Source: Pseudomonadota bacterium (lineage in GTDB: Bacteria > Pseudomonadota > Alphaproteobacteria > Acetobacterales > Acetobacteraceae). Taken from it: a stretch of 64,000 nt of DNA. The notes beneath the pieces were generated by a model. The model was given only the letters and a program-made list of their open reading frames with translations, had not been told where the DNA came from and ran no database searches. The stretch lies in NCBI GenBank assembly GCA_021808545.1, contig JAKBBM010000002.1, positions 1-64,000 on the forward strand, in the 5' to 3' direction. Position 1 is the stretch's first letter, and each line of letters begins with the position of its first letter. Position numbers and translations under genes: made by a program. Positions 37,240 to 45,669 of the stretch are shown here, piece after piece.

Positions 37240-38574
37240 TCATGCCACTCCCAGCCGTTCGGCCGCTCTGGAGAGCGGCACGAGCAGGCGCTTAATCTTG
37301 AGATCGAGAAGGCCTTGAAAATACACCTGACGCGGCTTTTCCACAGGCAGAACGAGATCCTGATAACGTTCCTCAGCCAAGGCATGCGCCAGATTCATGC
37401 CCAGCAGCGGCCCCATCACATTTCCCCAGGTGCCGATATTCATCAGCGCGAATATGTCTTCATCCGGCCGATACAGTTTTGCATAATCTTGATGATAAAC
37501 ATGAGACGAACTTGCCGTGACGCCCGTCCAATAATTCTCAAGCCTGATGTCAAAATCACGTGTAACCGGAAATGCCTTGCCCAGATATTTCAGGAAATAA
37601 TTGAAGTAACGCTCTGGATTTGCCGCATCGCCCTTAAAGGGAATTGTCGCCGTTATCATCTTATCGCGCCCATCCATGATGAGGGGATAAAGACCCAATG
37701 GATATTGGGTAAGGGCAGCGCGGGTTGGGTTGATTTCATCCAGCAAGGCCGAGGGAACAGAATTTGTTGCCAAGGCGCATGCCACCAAGGGATATTGCGT
37801 GCGCGCCAATATCGGGAAAAACCTGTTTCCCCAATGCCCATTCGTACACAAAACGACTTTACGTGCGTTAACGGTGCCCCGTGGACACTGCAAGCGCCAG
37901 GATCCTGTCTGTTTTTCACACGACAAAACCGGGGAATTTCCAAAAACTCTGGCACCAAGCCCGGCTGCGACCCTAACCATCCCGGTTGTAAATAAATATG
38001 GATTTACGCGTCCGCCATCACGCCAATAAAGGCCATGCGTATAGCCATGGCCACGCACGCGTTCTTTAAGCTCATCTCCAGTCACAACCGATACATCATA
38101 TCCTTTACGGCGCCAAAATTCCTGTTTTTCATAAAGGCTTTTATGACCTTTGCCCGCCAGCTCGATCGCGCCGGCATGGCATTGATCGGCGAAAATATTA
38201 TGTTTTCGGCACATATCAAAAACAATATTGCGGTGATTGATGAAGTAGTCGAGTAATTTTTCACCCCGGTCGGGCCATGATTGAAGCGGCCTGATATCAT
38301 CGAGATAAGCCTGAACATGGCCCGCATTGCGCCCTGACGCACCATTCGCCGGCTGAAGTGCTTCCAGAAGAACCGTTTTGATTCCACGCTCCGCCAAATG
38401 CAGCGCAACCGATGCACCGGCCAGACCAGCCCCCACAACCGCGATGTCGGCCTCGATATCCGCATCCAAAGGCGCATAATCTGGAGCCGCCTGGGCCTGC
38501 CACCAGCTACTCGATGAGATCGATACCGTGCCATTTTCAAAAGTTTCGCGGGCGTTTATATCCGTTGAACGCAT
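37240..38574 (-). CDS. FAD-dependent oxidoreductase of the DAO family (PuuB-like)
   Basis: The 444-residue enzyme has an N-terminal Rossmann fold binding FAD, GAGLAG at residues 48-53, with the acidic end of strand 2 in VLLEA. A WW pair just ahead of the fold and GASGRNAGHV resemble gamma-glutamylputrescine oxidase and related amine or amino-acid oxidases. The probable reaction is oxidative deamination of a secondary amine or amino acid. ATG 38574 overlaps the stop of the MFS gene by one base (TGATG), so uptake and oxidation are translationally coupled. Substrate is unknown; the neighbouring saccharopine-dehydrogenase-like gene hints at an opine or N-substituted amino acid. Confidence 0.85.
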   Translation of the reverse strand: MRSTDINARETFENGTVSISSSSWWQAQAAPDYAPLDADIEADIAVVGAGLAGASVALHLAERGIKTVLLEALQPANGASGRNAGHVQAYLDDIRPLQSWPDRGEKLLDYFINHRNIVFDMCRKHNIFADQCHAGAIELAGKGHKSLYEKQEFWRRKGYDVSVVTGDELKERVRGHGYTHGLYWRDGGRVNPYLFTTGMVRVAAGLGARVFGNSPVLSCEKQTGSWRLQCPRGTVNARKVVLCTNGHWGNRFFPILARTQYPLVACALATNSVPSALLDEINPTRAALTQYPLGLYPLIMDGRDKMITATIPFKGDAANPERYFNYFLKYLGKAFPVTRDFDIRLENYWTGVTASSSHVYHQDYAKLYRPDEDIFALMNIGTWGNVMGPLLGMNLAHALAEERYQDLVLPVEKPRQVYFQGLLDLKIKRLLVPLSRAAERLGVA

Positions 38575-39797
38575 CAAGAAATGCCCCCCGCCACAGCACG
38601 TGTTTTAAGAAAAATTGTTGGAAATAAAGACAATAAGATTATGGCGGCGCATATGAATATAGCGGTATCGTATGTATGCGTCCGATCGAGCATGAAACCA
38701 ACCAAGGCCGGACCAAGGGACGATATGATTCCCGATATGAAATTTCCAATGCCAAGAAGACTGCCAAAACGGTTGCGCCCGCAAACACTTTCGAGCAGCA
38801 GCGGCGAAACAACATTTATGAGGTTAAATGTGCTGCCCCACACAAGCACGAATATCAGAGTAAAAAAGAGCCCCGATGCAGAAACGCCCGATTTTAGCAA
38901 TGCGCCAAGGCCAACCGCACTTAACGTGATGGCGGCCAGCATGATCCATACGGGATGAAAGCGGCTTGTTAATATACCTGCCAGGAGACTGCCTAGGAAT
39001 GTTGCAATGCCAATGGCGCCAACAATGAGTGCTGCTGTTTGTTGCTGATACCCGCTTGCAACAAGGATCGGAATTGTAAATACAACGATCCCAAGGGCGC
39101 TCAGGTTGATGAGAGACATAACCAAAACCCAGATCCAATATTTTGGTGAGCATATGGATTTAAGCAGGCTGGTTTGCGTTGCTCCCTCCCGCGCCAGATC
39201 TTGGGCACCATGATCTGGCGCGGCTTTCCGCCCCGGTACCAACAGCAATGCCGCGGGCAAAGACAAAAACAGGTAAGATCCACCAATAACCAGCTCGCTT
39301 GACTTCCAACCTATTTCAGAAATACTCTTGGCTAGAAGGTAGGGCATGAAAATACCGCCCGCCGAGGCGGCCGCCATTAAAACACCAAAACCCATGCCGT
39401 GGTGCTTTTCAGGCAGACAATAAGAAACAACCGTGAATGCCGGGACATAGGTTGAAAGGCCAATGCCAGCGCCGCTCAATGCCATGTCGATCATTAATGA
39501 ATCGATGCTCATGGCGCGGTGGGCCAGAATAAAACCCGCCGCACTCAGCAGCACGCCAAGCGCCATGATGCGTTTGGCTGGAAAATAATCCATGAGCCAT
39601 CCGCTAAACGGCATCGCAATGGTCATGGTCAGGAGAAACGCGGTGGAGACATTCCCCGCCTTCTCAGCCGATACCGCGAAACTCTTCATATATTCCGGCG
39701 CAAATACACCCATTGAATTTATGGTTGTGCCAAAGCCAATGAAAAGTATGACGGCAAGCCCAAAAATTATAAGCCACGGGTTATAGGCCGGCTTCAT
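38574..39797 (-). CDS. Major facilitator superfamily transporter
   Basis: The 407-residue inner-membrane protein has about 12 hydrophobic helices. It resembles oxalate/formate-antiporter-like and monocarboxylate-type MFS carriers in its N-terminal half (GTTINSMGVFAPEYMKSF) and has a short polar central loop (about 195-215). It lies between the saccharopine-dehydrogenase-like gene (73-base gap) and the FAD oxidoreductase (one-base overlap), so it probably imports their substrate. ATG 39797 begins directly before the first helix. Substrate cannot be assigned from sequence. Confidence 0.87.
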   Translation of the reverse strand: MKPAYNPWLIIFGLAVILFIGFGTTINSMGVFAPEYMKSFAVSAEKAGNVSTAFLLTMTIAMPFSGWLMDYFPAKRIMALGVLLSAAGFILAHRAMSIDSLMIDMALSGAGIGLSTYVPAFTVVSYCLPEKHHGMGFGVLMAAASAGGIFMPYLLAKSISEIGWKSSELVIGGSYLFLSLPAALLLVPGRKAAPDHGAQDLAREGATQTSLLKSICSPKYWIWVLVMSLINLSALGIVVFTIPILVASGYQQQTAALIVGAIGIATFLGSLLAGILTSRFHPVWIMLAAITLSAVGLGALLKSGVSASGLFFTLIFVLVWGSTFNLINVVSPLLLESVCGRNRFGSLLGIGNFISGIISSLGPALVGFMLDRTHTYDTAIFICAAIILLSLFPTIFLKTRAVAGGIS

Positions 39798-39870
39798 GCA
39801 AAACCACCTGTTGCGAGAGACTTCATGTTATTGGCGCGCGACATCAGCGCCAGAGATTCAGCGCCGGTTT

Positions 39871-41067
39871 TCAGGCCAGCGCCATTTCACCCACCGTCTT
39901 GATTTCTTGGACGATTCGCAGACCGCTTATCTGCTTGAATCGCTTGATGAAGGTGCCTGCGTCAAAGCATAGTTCCGGCATCAGAACGCCTGTTCCATAG
40001 ACATTGCCATCGAGCAAGGCTTCCAGACCGATTAACGCGCAAATCGGCGTTGGATCGCCAAGGGCGGGATCCTCCCCCGCCGCCAGGGCCGGGTTCATCA
40101 CCCCTTGGATCTCGGTCTTGATCATGGTCTGGCAGTTGTTGTGGGACCCGGTCATCTCAAGATGAATACAAAATCCCGCGGGCTCGTCTCCCATATCGAC
40201 ATTGAAATATTTATCACCAACATGCGCTTCGACATGACGGATTAAATAATGGAGCGGGCTTATATCTGCGCCGGGGATTTTATCCTTGCTTGCAAAACCC
40301 GCATCAATCAGCATTCTCCAAATATCGGCACCACGCCTTGGATAATAGGCAAGATGGCAGGTAACATGCTTGAGCTGAGGAAATGACGCGGGCAGCATGA
40401 TGGCCTCGCCATGCCCGGCATAATAAGACGGGTACGTGTTGAACGGCGCGATACAGTCAACCATCCATTCGCCGCCATAACCTTGCACCTGCGTATAGTG
40501 CCCATCGATGAACTGCGTGACCTGCTTTGAAGTGATATGGAACATATGGTCCAGAACCGCGGGGCTGTAGCCCAGGGTAAAGGGCACAACCATGGCCATG
40601 CGGACCGTCTCGACGGTATCGATGCTGTCAATCCCATGCCGGACCAATATGTTCGACAAGCCCGGGGTCATGCCGCAGCCCAAAATCATGCGAATGCCAG
40701 ACGCCTCGACGCGCGTGCGAAAATCCTGATCCTGCGTGACATGTAGCGCAACGTCGTGATCATCGTTGATGTCGATATAATCGATTTTATAGGCAATCGC
40801 GGCTTCCATGATCGCGGCGGCATTGCGGTAAAACGGCCCCGCGGCATTCATAATCACGTCAACGCCGCAAAGCGCCTTGTCCAACTCTTCCCGGTCATGA
40901 ACATCAAGCTGGAGCGCGGTTGCGTTATCTCCAATTTCGGCGGCCAAGTGTTGGGCCGTGGCTTTGTTCAAATCCGCCACCAAAAGCGAGAGCGCGGGAC
41001 GGCGCTTGGCCAAACGGCGTGCAATTTCCGCGCCCACGGCGCCCAACCCAACAAACAGCACGCGCAT
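39871..41067 (-). CDS. Saccharopine-dehydrogenase-like NAD(P)-binding protein
   Basis: The 398-residue protein has a Rossmann motif at the extreme N terminus (LFVGLGAVGAEIARRLAKR) and LQLDVHDREELDKALCGVDVIMNAAGPF, typical of the saccharopine dehydrogenase/spermidine-lysine reductase family. The C-terminal half holds the Cys- and His-containing catalytic fold. Relatives split or form N-(carboxyalkyl) amino acids. First gene of the minus-strand island operon, divergent from the TetR gene at 41.2 kb. ATG 41067 is chosen and begins directly at the nucleotide-binding strand. Substrate unknown. Confidence 0.84.
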   Translation of the reverse strand: MRVLFVGLGAVGAEIARRLAKRRPALSLLVADLNKATAQHLAAEIGDNATALQLDVHDREELDKALCGVDVIMNAAGPFYRNAAAIMEAAIAYKIDYIDINDDHDVALHVTQDQDFRTRVEASGIRMILGCGMTPGLSNILVRHGIDSIDTVETVRMAMVVPFTLGYSPAVLDHMFHITSKQVTQFIDGHYTQVQGYGGEWMVDCIAPFNTYPSYYAGHGEAIMLPASFPQLKHVTCHLAYYPRRGADIWRMLIDAGFASKDKIPGADISPLHYLIRHVEAHVGDKYFNVDMGDEPAGFCIHLEMTGSHNNCQTMIKTEIQGVMNPALAAGEDPALGDPTPICALIGLEALLDGNVYGTGVLMPELCFDAGTFIKRFKQISGLRIVQEIKTVGEMALA

Positions 41068-41107
41068 TCATCTTCTCCCGATTGAATTTGTTAAAATTCT
41101 TCTTATA

Positions 41108-41150
41108 GTCACATAGCGTGACGTTAGTATTGGGTTGATTGGCGTGTCAA
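41108..41150 (-). promoter_or_regulatory. Probable promoter with a TetR-type operator for the island operon
   Basis: On the minus strand TTGACA (41150-41145) and TACTAA (41129-41124) are separated by 15 bases, and immediately downstream lies the perfect inverted repeat GTCAC-ATAGC-GTGAC (41108-41122). A repressor bound there would cover the transcription start. It sits in the 142-base gap between the saccharopine-dehydrogenase-like gene and the divergent TetR gene, so the TetR protein is the natural candidate. Spacing of the promoter elements is shorter than ideal. Confidence 0.5.
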
Positions 41151-41209
41151 CAAGCATTTGCTAAATTATTTTTTTAATATTTAAGCTTTGTGCGAGAGAT
41201 GAGGGATAA

Positions 41210-41842
41210 ATGGCCATTATAGCCCGCCGCGGCGGCCGCACGGCACGGAACACCGCGGCCATTCACGGTGCTGTTCATGACCTCATTCTCGAAAAGGGTC
41301 TTGATTTCACGTTCGAGGATGTCGCCCTTAAATCTGGCGTTGCGCGGCGTACATTGCATCGGCGCTGGGACAGCCGGATGGCGCTCATCATGGAGATGAT
41401 CGAGACGCGCTACCGGTCTTTAGACTTTCCAAAAACCGGTGATTTTGCCGAAGATCTACGCAGTTTCGCCTATCATTTCCGCGAATTCTGCGATGATCCC
41501 ATCGAGATCGCGCTCAATGGGCTGGCCGCCATCTCCGCGCAAAAGGAGTTCGCCGAACTGAATGAGCGCACCTGGCGGCAAGCGAATGAGCATCATCTCG
41601 ATCTGTTCGAGTTACCGCAAAAGCGCGGTGAGATCAGCCCCGCACTCGATGCGAAGACGTTGCTGATGATGCTGACCGCCCCTATCGTGATTAATGCCAG
41701 CATTCTGCGGCGTAAAATGTCGGATTCCAACCTGGATTTGCTGATTGGGCATATCATACGCTTGGCCCGCGCGCCGGCACCAATGCTTCGTCCCTCATCG
41801 GCCAAACGTCCGCCACAAGCCGCACGAGCGTCACGGGCATGA
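41210..41842 (+). CDS. TetR family transcriptional regulator
   Basis: The 210-residue protein has an N-terminal helix-turn-helix (about 15-60: IHGAVHDLILEKGLDFTFEDVALKSGVARRTLHRRW) in the TetR fashion and a C-terminal ligand-binding helix bundle. It is divergent from the saccharopine-dehydrogenase-like/MFS/oxidoreductase genes and probably represses them, with the substrate or an intermediate as inducer. An inverted repeat in the intergenic gap is the best operator candidate. A bidirectional terminator follows its stop. Confidence 0.9.
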   Translation: MAIIARRGGRTARNTAAIHGAVHDLILEKGLDFTFEDVALKSGVARRTLHRRWDSRMALIMEMIETRYRSLDFPKTGDFAEDLRSFAYHFREFCDDPIEIALNGLAAISAQKEFAELNERTWRQANEHHLDLFELPQKRGEISPALDAKTLLMMLTAPIVINASILRRKMSDSNLDLLIGHIIRLARAPAPMLRPSSAKRPPQAARASRA

Positions 41843-41863
41843 AGGCCCATGGCGAGCGGGCAT

Positions 41864-41901
41864 AAAAAACCCCCTCCCGGCTCTGCCAGGATGGGGTTTT
41901 G
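41864..41901. terminator. Bidirectional terminator after the TetR gene
   Basis: AAAACCCC and GGGGTTTT flank an imperfect inner stem, giving a hairpin with an A run before and a T run after, between the convergent TetR gene and satP. Confidence 0.8.
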
Positions 41902-41952
41902 GTGATGGTGTCTGGCCCCGCTCTTGGCGAGAACGGGGCCATGATCATGGTG

Positions 41953-42504
41953 TCAGGAGCGCGCCCCTACGGGCAGCACGGTCGTGCCATGCGCTTCATT
42001 GATGATCTCAGCCGCGGCCAGATAGAAGGCCAGCGCTGCGGTAATCATCCCGGCATAGCCGCCCAGCACGCCCAGCACCGCAACGCCGAACAGATCTTTC
42101 AGCCCAAGCAGCACGAACGTGATCCACAATGCCAGAAAGATCAGGAACAAAGCGCGGTTGAGCGCGAAGGTGCCAATCCACATGGCGAAAGTGAAAATCC
42201 CCCACACCAGCAGATACCAGCCCACCGCGTCAGCGGGCACATCCTTGGAGAAAAAGGCCGCGAACAGACCAAAGCTCCACCAGAACGCGCCATAGGAGCA
42301 GAACGCGGCAAAACCGAAGCTGTTGCCCTTGGCCATTTCCATGAGCCCCGCGGCAAATTGCGCCGTGCCGCCATAGGCAAAAGCCATGGCCACCACCAGC
42401 GGCACGGTGGTGCCGGCCAAAAGCCCGGCATTAACCATGCTGAGTAACCAGGTTGTAAGGGCAAAACCAAAGAGCCCGAGGGGTGCTGGGTTGGCAAGTT
42501 TCAT
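41953..42504 (-). CDS. satP: Acetate/succinate transporter of the SatP (GPR1/FUN34/YaaH) family
   Basis: The 183-residue inner-membrane protein has six hydrophobic helices. The family signature NPAPLGL is at residues 5-11, and GGTAQFAAGLMEMAKGNSFG follows helix 2. Such proteins carry acetate and succinate with protons. ATG 42504 has GGAGGA upstream and removes an unlikely N-terminal extension. A good promoter and a palindrome lie upstream (42584-42642), suggesting regulated expression. It stands alone between the TetR gene and hemA. Confidence 0.93.
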   Translation of the reverse strand: MKLANPAPLGLFGFALTTWLLSMVNAGLLAGTTVPLVVAMAFAYGGTAQFAAGLMEMAKGNSFGFAAFCSYGAFWWSFGLFAAFFSKDVPADAVGWYLLVWGIFTFAMWIGTFALNRALFLIFLALWITFVLLGLKDLFGVAVLGVLGGYAGMITAALAFYLAAAEIINEAHGTTVLPVGARS

Positions 42505-42583
42505 TGTGGTTCCTCCAGATGACGTGTAGGTCACTTATCGTTTTGTTAGATGGGCGGCATTTTTACATGCGCACCGCGAATGT

Positions 42584-42642
42584 TTTATTCCATATTCCGG
42601 TACGCTCGTAAATCTTGATGCCATCTTGTACCGTTTCGGTAC
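42584..42642 (-). promoter_or_regulatory. satP promoter and upstream palindrome
   Basis: On the minus strand TTTACG (42612-42607) and AATAAA (42589-42584) are 17 bases apart. Upstream, centred near -58, is the perfect palindrome GTACCG-TTT-CGGTAC (42628-42642), and one more CGGTAC half-site lies in the spacer at 42598-42603. The position suits an activator site with a second site in the promoter. Confidence 0.45.
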
Positions 42643-42725
42643 GCACAATACCGGATTACCCGCCGCGGCGCGGCACCGCACGGGTGTTGGCTTAGCTGCC
42701 AGCCGTCATACGTTTGGACGTCCCA

Positions 42726-43940
42726 TCAGGCAGACACCACGCGCGTCCCCAGCAAGATCTGCCGCAAGGCGGCGACCAGCTCGTCCATCATCTCATCGGT
42801 GTGGCGCGGACCGGGGGTAAAGCGCAAACGCTCCGTGCCGCGCGGCACGGTGGGGTAGTTAATTGGCGTGGCATACATGCCGAACTCGCGGATCAGCTGC
42901 ATGGACACGGCCGTGGCCTTTGCCGCGTCGCCGATCATTAACGGCACGATATGGCTGGAGCTTGGCATCACCGGTAGGCCGGCGGCCTGGAACTTGGCTT
43001 TCAGCGTCTGCGCGCGGTCGAACAACAAAGCGCGGCGGGCATTGTCCGCCCTGAGCGTGCGGATGGAGGCCAGTGCGGCCGCCACGGTGGGCGGGGGCAG
43101 GGCGGTGGTGAAAATAAAACCCGCCGCGACCGAGCGTATGTAATCCAGAACTTTGAAATCACCGGTAATATAGCCGCCATGGCAACCAATGGCCTTGGCC
43201 AGCGTGCCCTCGATGATGGTGATACGATGGGCGACACCGTCACGTTCCGAAACGCCGCCGCCCTGCGCGCCATACATGCCCACGGCATGCACCTCGTCCA
43301 GATAGGTGAGGGCGTTATATTTATCGGCCAAATCGCAGATCGCGGCCAGGGGCGCGATATCGCCATCCATGGAATAGACGCTCTCAAAGGCGATGAGTTT
43401 CGGCGCATCGGCCGGGGCCGCGGCCAACAGCCGTTCCAGATCGGCCATATCGTTATGCTTGAACACATGCACGTTGGCCTGGCGCGCGCCCTTAATGCCG
43501 ACAATCATGGAATTATGGTTCTGCGCGTCGGAAAACACGTGCCAATCGGGCAGGGAATTGAGAATGGCGGTGAGCGAAGCCTGATTGGAGACATAGCCCG
43601 AGGTGAAGAGCAAGGCGGCATCCTTACCGTGCAGGTCGGCCAGCTCTTCCTCCAGCGCCACATGCAGCGGGCTGGAGCCGGCGATATTGCGCGTGCCCCC
43701 CGCCCCCGCGCCAAAACGCCGGGCGGCATCCACCGCCGCCTCGATCACCACCGGGTCGGTGCCCATGGCCAGATAATCATTGGTCGACCAGACCAGGATG
43801 TCGCGCGTGCGGCCTTCCATGGTGACGGAATAATAAGGAAAACGATCGGCCAGTTTTTCCAGCGCGACGAAGCGCCGGTAGCGTCCCTGGGCGGAAATCT
43901 CAGCGAGAGCGTCTTCACATTTGGCGATGAATTTATGCAT
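42726..43940 (-). CDS. hemA: 5-aminolevulinate synthase
   Basis: PLP enzyme condensing glycine and succinyl-CoA to 5-aminolevulinate, the first step of heme and corrin synthesis in alphaproteobacteria (the Shemin route). The 404-residue protein shows [46 protein letters not shown] and the PLP lysine K249 in [20 protein letters not shown] 43940 is preferred over the upstream in-frame start. An FNR-like site lies about 60-70 bases upstream, as in other alphaproteobacteria where oxygen controls hemA. Confidence 0.97.
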   Translation of the reverse strand: MHKFIAKCEDALAEISAQGRYRRFVALEKLADRFPYYSVTMEGRTRDILVWSTNDYLAMGTDPVVIEAAVDAARRFGAGAGGTRNIAGSSPLHVALEEELADLHGKDAALLFTSGYVSNQASLTAILNSLPDWHVFSDAQNHNSMIVGIKGARQANVHVFKHNDMADLERLLAAAPADAPKLIAFESVYSMDGDIAPLAAICDLADKYNALTYLDEVHAVGMYGAQGGGVSERDGVAHRITIIEGTLAKAIGCHGGYITGDFKVLDYIRSVAAGFIFTTALPPPTVAAALASIRTLRADNARRALLFDRAQTLKAKFQAAGLPVMPSSSHIVPLMIGDAAKATAVSMQLIREFGMYATPINYPTVPRGTERLRFTPGPRHTDEMMDELVAALRQILLGTRVVSA

Positions 43941-43997
43941 GACTGACCATGTACGGCGATTTTGCCTCAGCAAAACGCCTCAGGACGCGCGAAGTCA

Positions 43998-44011
43998 ATG
44001 ATTTACGTCAA
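43998..44011 (-). promoter_or_regulatory. FNR/CRP-like site upstream of hemA
   Basis: Minus-strand TTGAC-GTAA-ATCAT matches the FNR consensus TTGAT-N4-ATCAA with two mismatches, one in each half, and lies about 60 bases before the hemA ATG. Known hemA genes of phototrophic alphaproteobacteria have FnrL sites in this place. Moderate evidence only. Confidence 0.4.
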
Positions 44012-44161
44012 CGACACACCCTGGCGCGCTACGCATGGCACGCCGGGAAATATTACCGACATATAAGGCAAACCTCACGAAACAGGGGAATTTCCGAAGG
44101 CGTTGTTAACCAGGCCAGCCTTACAACCAAGGCGTGTGCCGCATTTTCAACGGAGGGTCCC

Positions 44162-44329
44162 ATGCCACGTATTACCATTTTGCCGGGTCTGATCGTCGCC
44201 ATGTCCATGGCCTTGGCCTGGTCTTTGGGTAAATATGCTGAAATCAGCCAGGAATTGCGGGCCAAGGGGGCTGGCCTGCCACGCAGCCGTCCCTACCCTC
44301 TACCCGATCAAACCGAAAAACCCTTATAG
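44162..44329 (+). CDS. Small single-span membrane protein
   Basis: A 55-residue protein, MPRITILPGLIVAMSMALAW then SLGKYAEISQELRAKGAG. ATG 44162 has GGAGGG five bases upstream, better than any start of the longer open frame that begins at 43949. One hydrophobic helix (about 6-24) is followed by a polar tail. It lies between hemA (divergent) and a CBS gene (convergent). No family is recognised; the strong Shine-Dalgarno and lack of overlap make it a credible small gene. Confidence 0.55.
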   Translation: MPRITILPGLIVAMSMALAWSLGKYAEISQELRAKGAGLPRSRPYPLPDQTEKPL

Positions 44330-44354
44330 AGCTTGGCTGTATAAGGCCTCGCCG

Positions 44355-44786
44355 TTAGACGCTGCCCGCAACATAAGTGCGCAGCGTCTCCACCTCATGC
44401 TCGCTCTGGTCGATCCGCGCCTTCACAACGTCGCCAATGCTGACCAGCCCCGTCAATATCCCGTTTTCCATAATGGGCAGATGCCGGAAATGCCCATCCG
44501 TCATCATTTCCATCGCCTCTTCCACGCTGGTGCCCGGCGTGGCGGTGGTGGGGTTGCGGGTCATCAGGTCGGCCGCGCTCATATCCAGGGCGCGGCCAGC
44601 CGCCCGCGCCAGGGCGCGCACAATATCACGCTCGCTCAAAATGCCGGTCAGCCGGCCGCCCTCAACCACCAGCACGGCGCCGATACTCTTTTCCGCCAGC
44701 ACAGCCACCACACCGCTAATCCGCATATCGGGCGGCACGGACACAAAACCGGGCGGCTTCTGACGCAGGATATTATTTAACAACAT
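44355..44786 (-). CDS. CBS-domain pair protein
   Basis: The 143-residue protein consists of two CBS motifs (about 8-60 and 72-125: AVLVVEGGRLTGILSERDIVRAL and RHLPIMENGILTGLVSIGDVVKA) forming one Bateman module, which usually binds adenosine nucleotides or AdoMet. There is no attached enzyme, kinase or channel domain, so it is a stand-alone energy-sensing or regulatory module of unknown partner. The ATG start directly precedes family sequence. Confidence 0.9.
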   Translation of the reverse strand: MLLNNILRQKPPGFVSVPPDMRISGVVAVLAEKSIGAVLVVEGGRLTGILSERDIVRALARAAGRALDMSAADLMTRNPTTATPGTSVEEAMEMMTDGHFRHLPIMENGILTGLVSIGDVVKARIDQSEHEVETLRTYVAGSV

Positions 44787-44949
44787 GGCACGCTGTTCCC
44801 TTTTTTCATATTTTTCTCAGTATGAAAGACCGGCGCGCCACACGCAAATTATATTTTCATCACCTCTGATTTTCGCGCCAAGGTTGTTCCTCGTAGCCGC
44901 CACGGCCGCGCTTGTTGAAAATGCGCGGCAAAGCGGCTAAACCCCGCGC

Positions 44950-44979
44950 GCCGGCACCCCTGGAGGCCGGCTTTTATTG
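44950..44979 (+). terminator. Hairpin with T tract in the rplY leader
   Basis: GCCGGC at 44950-44955 and 44966-44971 form a stem with a 10-base loop, followed by TTTTATTG, only 30 bases before the rplY start. It may attenuate rplY or end an upstream transcript. Nothing else is identified in 44787-44949. Confidence 0.5.
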
Positions 44980-44999
44980 TTTGTATCAAGGAGCGTAAC

Positions 45000-45650
45000 A
45001 TGGCCAATTTCGAAGCGATCGAGGCCTCTGCGCGTTCGCGTGCCGGCAAGGGGGTGGCGCGGGCGACGAGGCGTGAGGGCAAGGTGCCCGCCGTTATTTA
45101 TGGTGCGAAGCAGGAACCCTCCCTGATCGCGCTGGACCCGCGCATCATCATGCGTGAGCTCAAGCGCGGTGGCTGGCGCTCGCGCCTGTACGAGATCGAG
45201 CATGACGGGCAAAAAACCCGCGCCCTGATGCGCGACGTGCAATTCCACCCGGTGACCGATATGCCCGAGCATGTGGATTTCCAGCGCCTGGCACCGGGTG
45301 AGCGCGTGCGCGTGGCCGTGGTTGTGAACTTCCTGAACGAAGCCACCAGCCCCGGCATCAAGCGCGGCGGCGTACTCAACGTCGTGCGCCACAAGGTGGA
45401 TGTCGATGTCGATCCCGACCAGATCCCGGAGAAGTTCGAGGCCGATCTCGGCACGCTCGACATTAACGACAATATCCGCTGGCACAATCTGGCCGGCACC
45501 GAGCATTGCCGCCCGGTGATCATGGACCGCGATTTCGTGATCGCGACCCTGGCACCGCCGACCGTCTCGGCCGAGCAACTGGCCGCCGAGGCCGCAGCAG
45601 CCGCCGCAGCTGCCGAGGCGAAGAGCGCCAAGGGCGGCAAGAAGAAGTAA
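45000..45650 (+). CDS. rplY: 50S ribosomal protein L25 (general stress protein Ctc type)
   Basis: 5S-rRNA-binding protein of the large subunit. The 216-residue protein is the long Ctc form: an N-terminal L25 domain (about 5-95, [36 protein letters not shown]) and a C-terminal TL5-like beta domain (about 96-185), then an Ala/Lys tail. ATG 45000 has AAGGAG six bases upstream. A terminator-like hairpin 20-50 bases before the start suggests leader control. It is followed by pth, the usual rplY-pth-ychF order. Confidence 0.96.
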   Translation: MANFEAIEASARSRAGKGVARATRREGKVPAVIYGAKQEPSLIALDPRIIMRELKRGGWRSRLYEIEHDGQKTRALMRDVQFHPVTDMPEHVDFQRLAPGERVRVAVVVNFLNEATSPGIKRGGVLNVVRHKVDVDVDPDQIPEKFEADLGTLDINDNIRWHNLAGTEHCRPVIMDRDFVIATLAPPTVSAEQLAAEAAAAAAAAEAKSAKGGKKK

Positions 45651-45669
45651 CACGGACTGACGCCGCGCC

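Noticed and set aside
43949-44161. N-terminal extension of the small protein at 44162
   Set aside because: Arg-rich, overlaps the hemA regulatory region, and has no Shine-Dalgarno; the internal ATG with GGAGGG is better.
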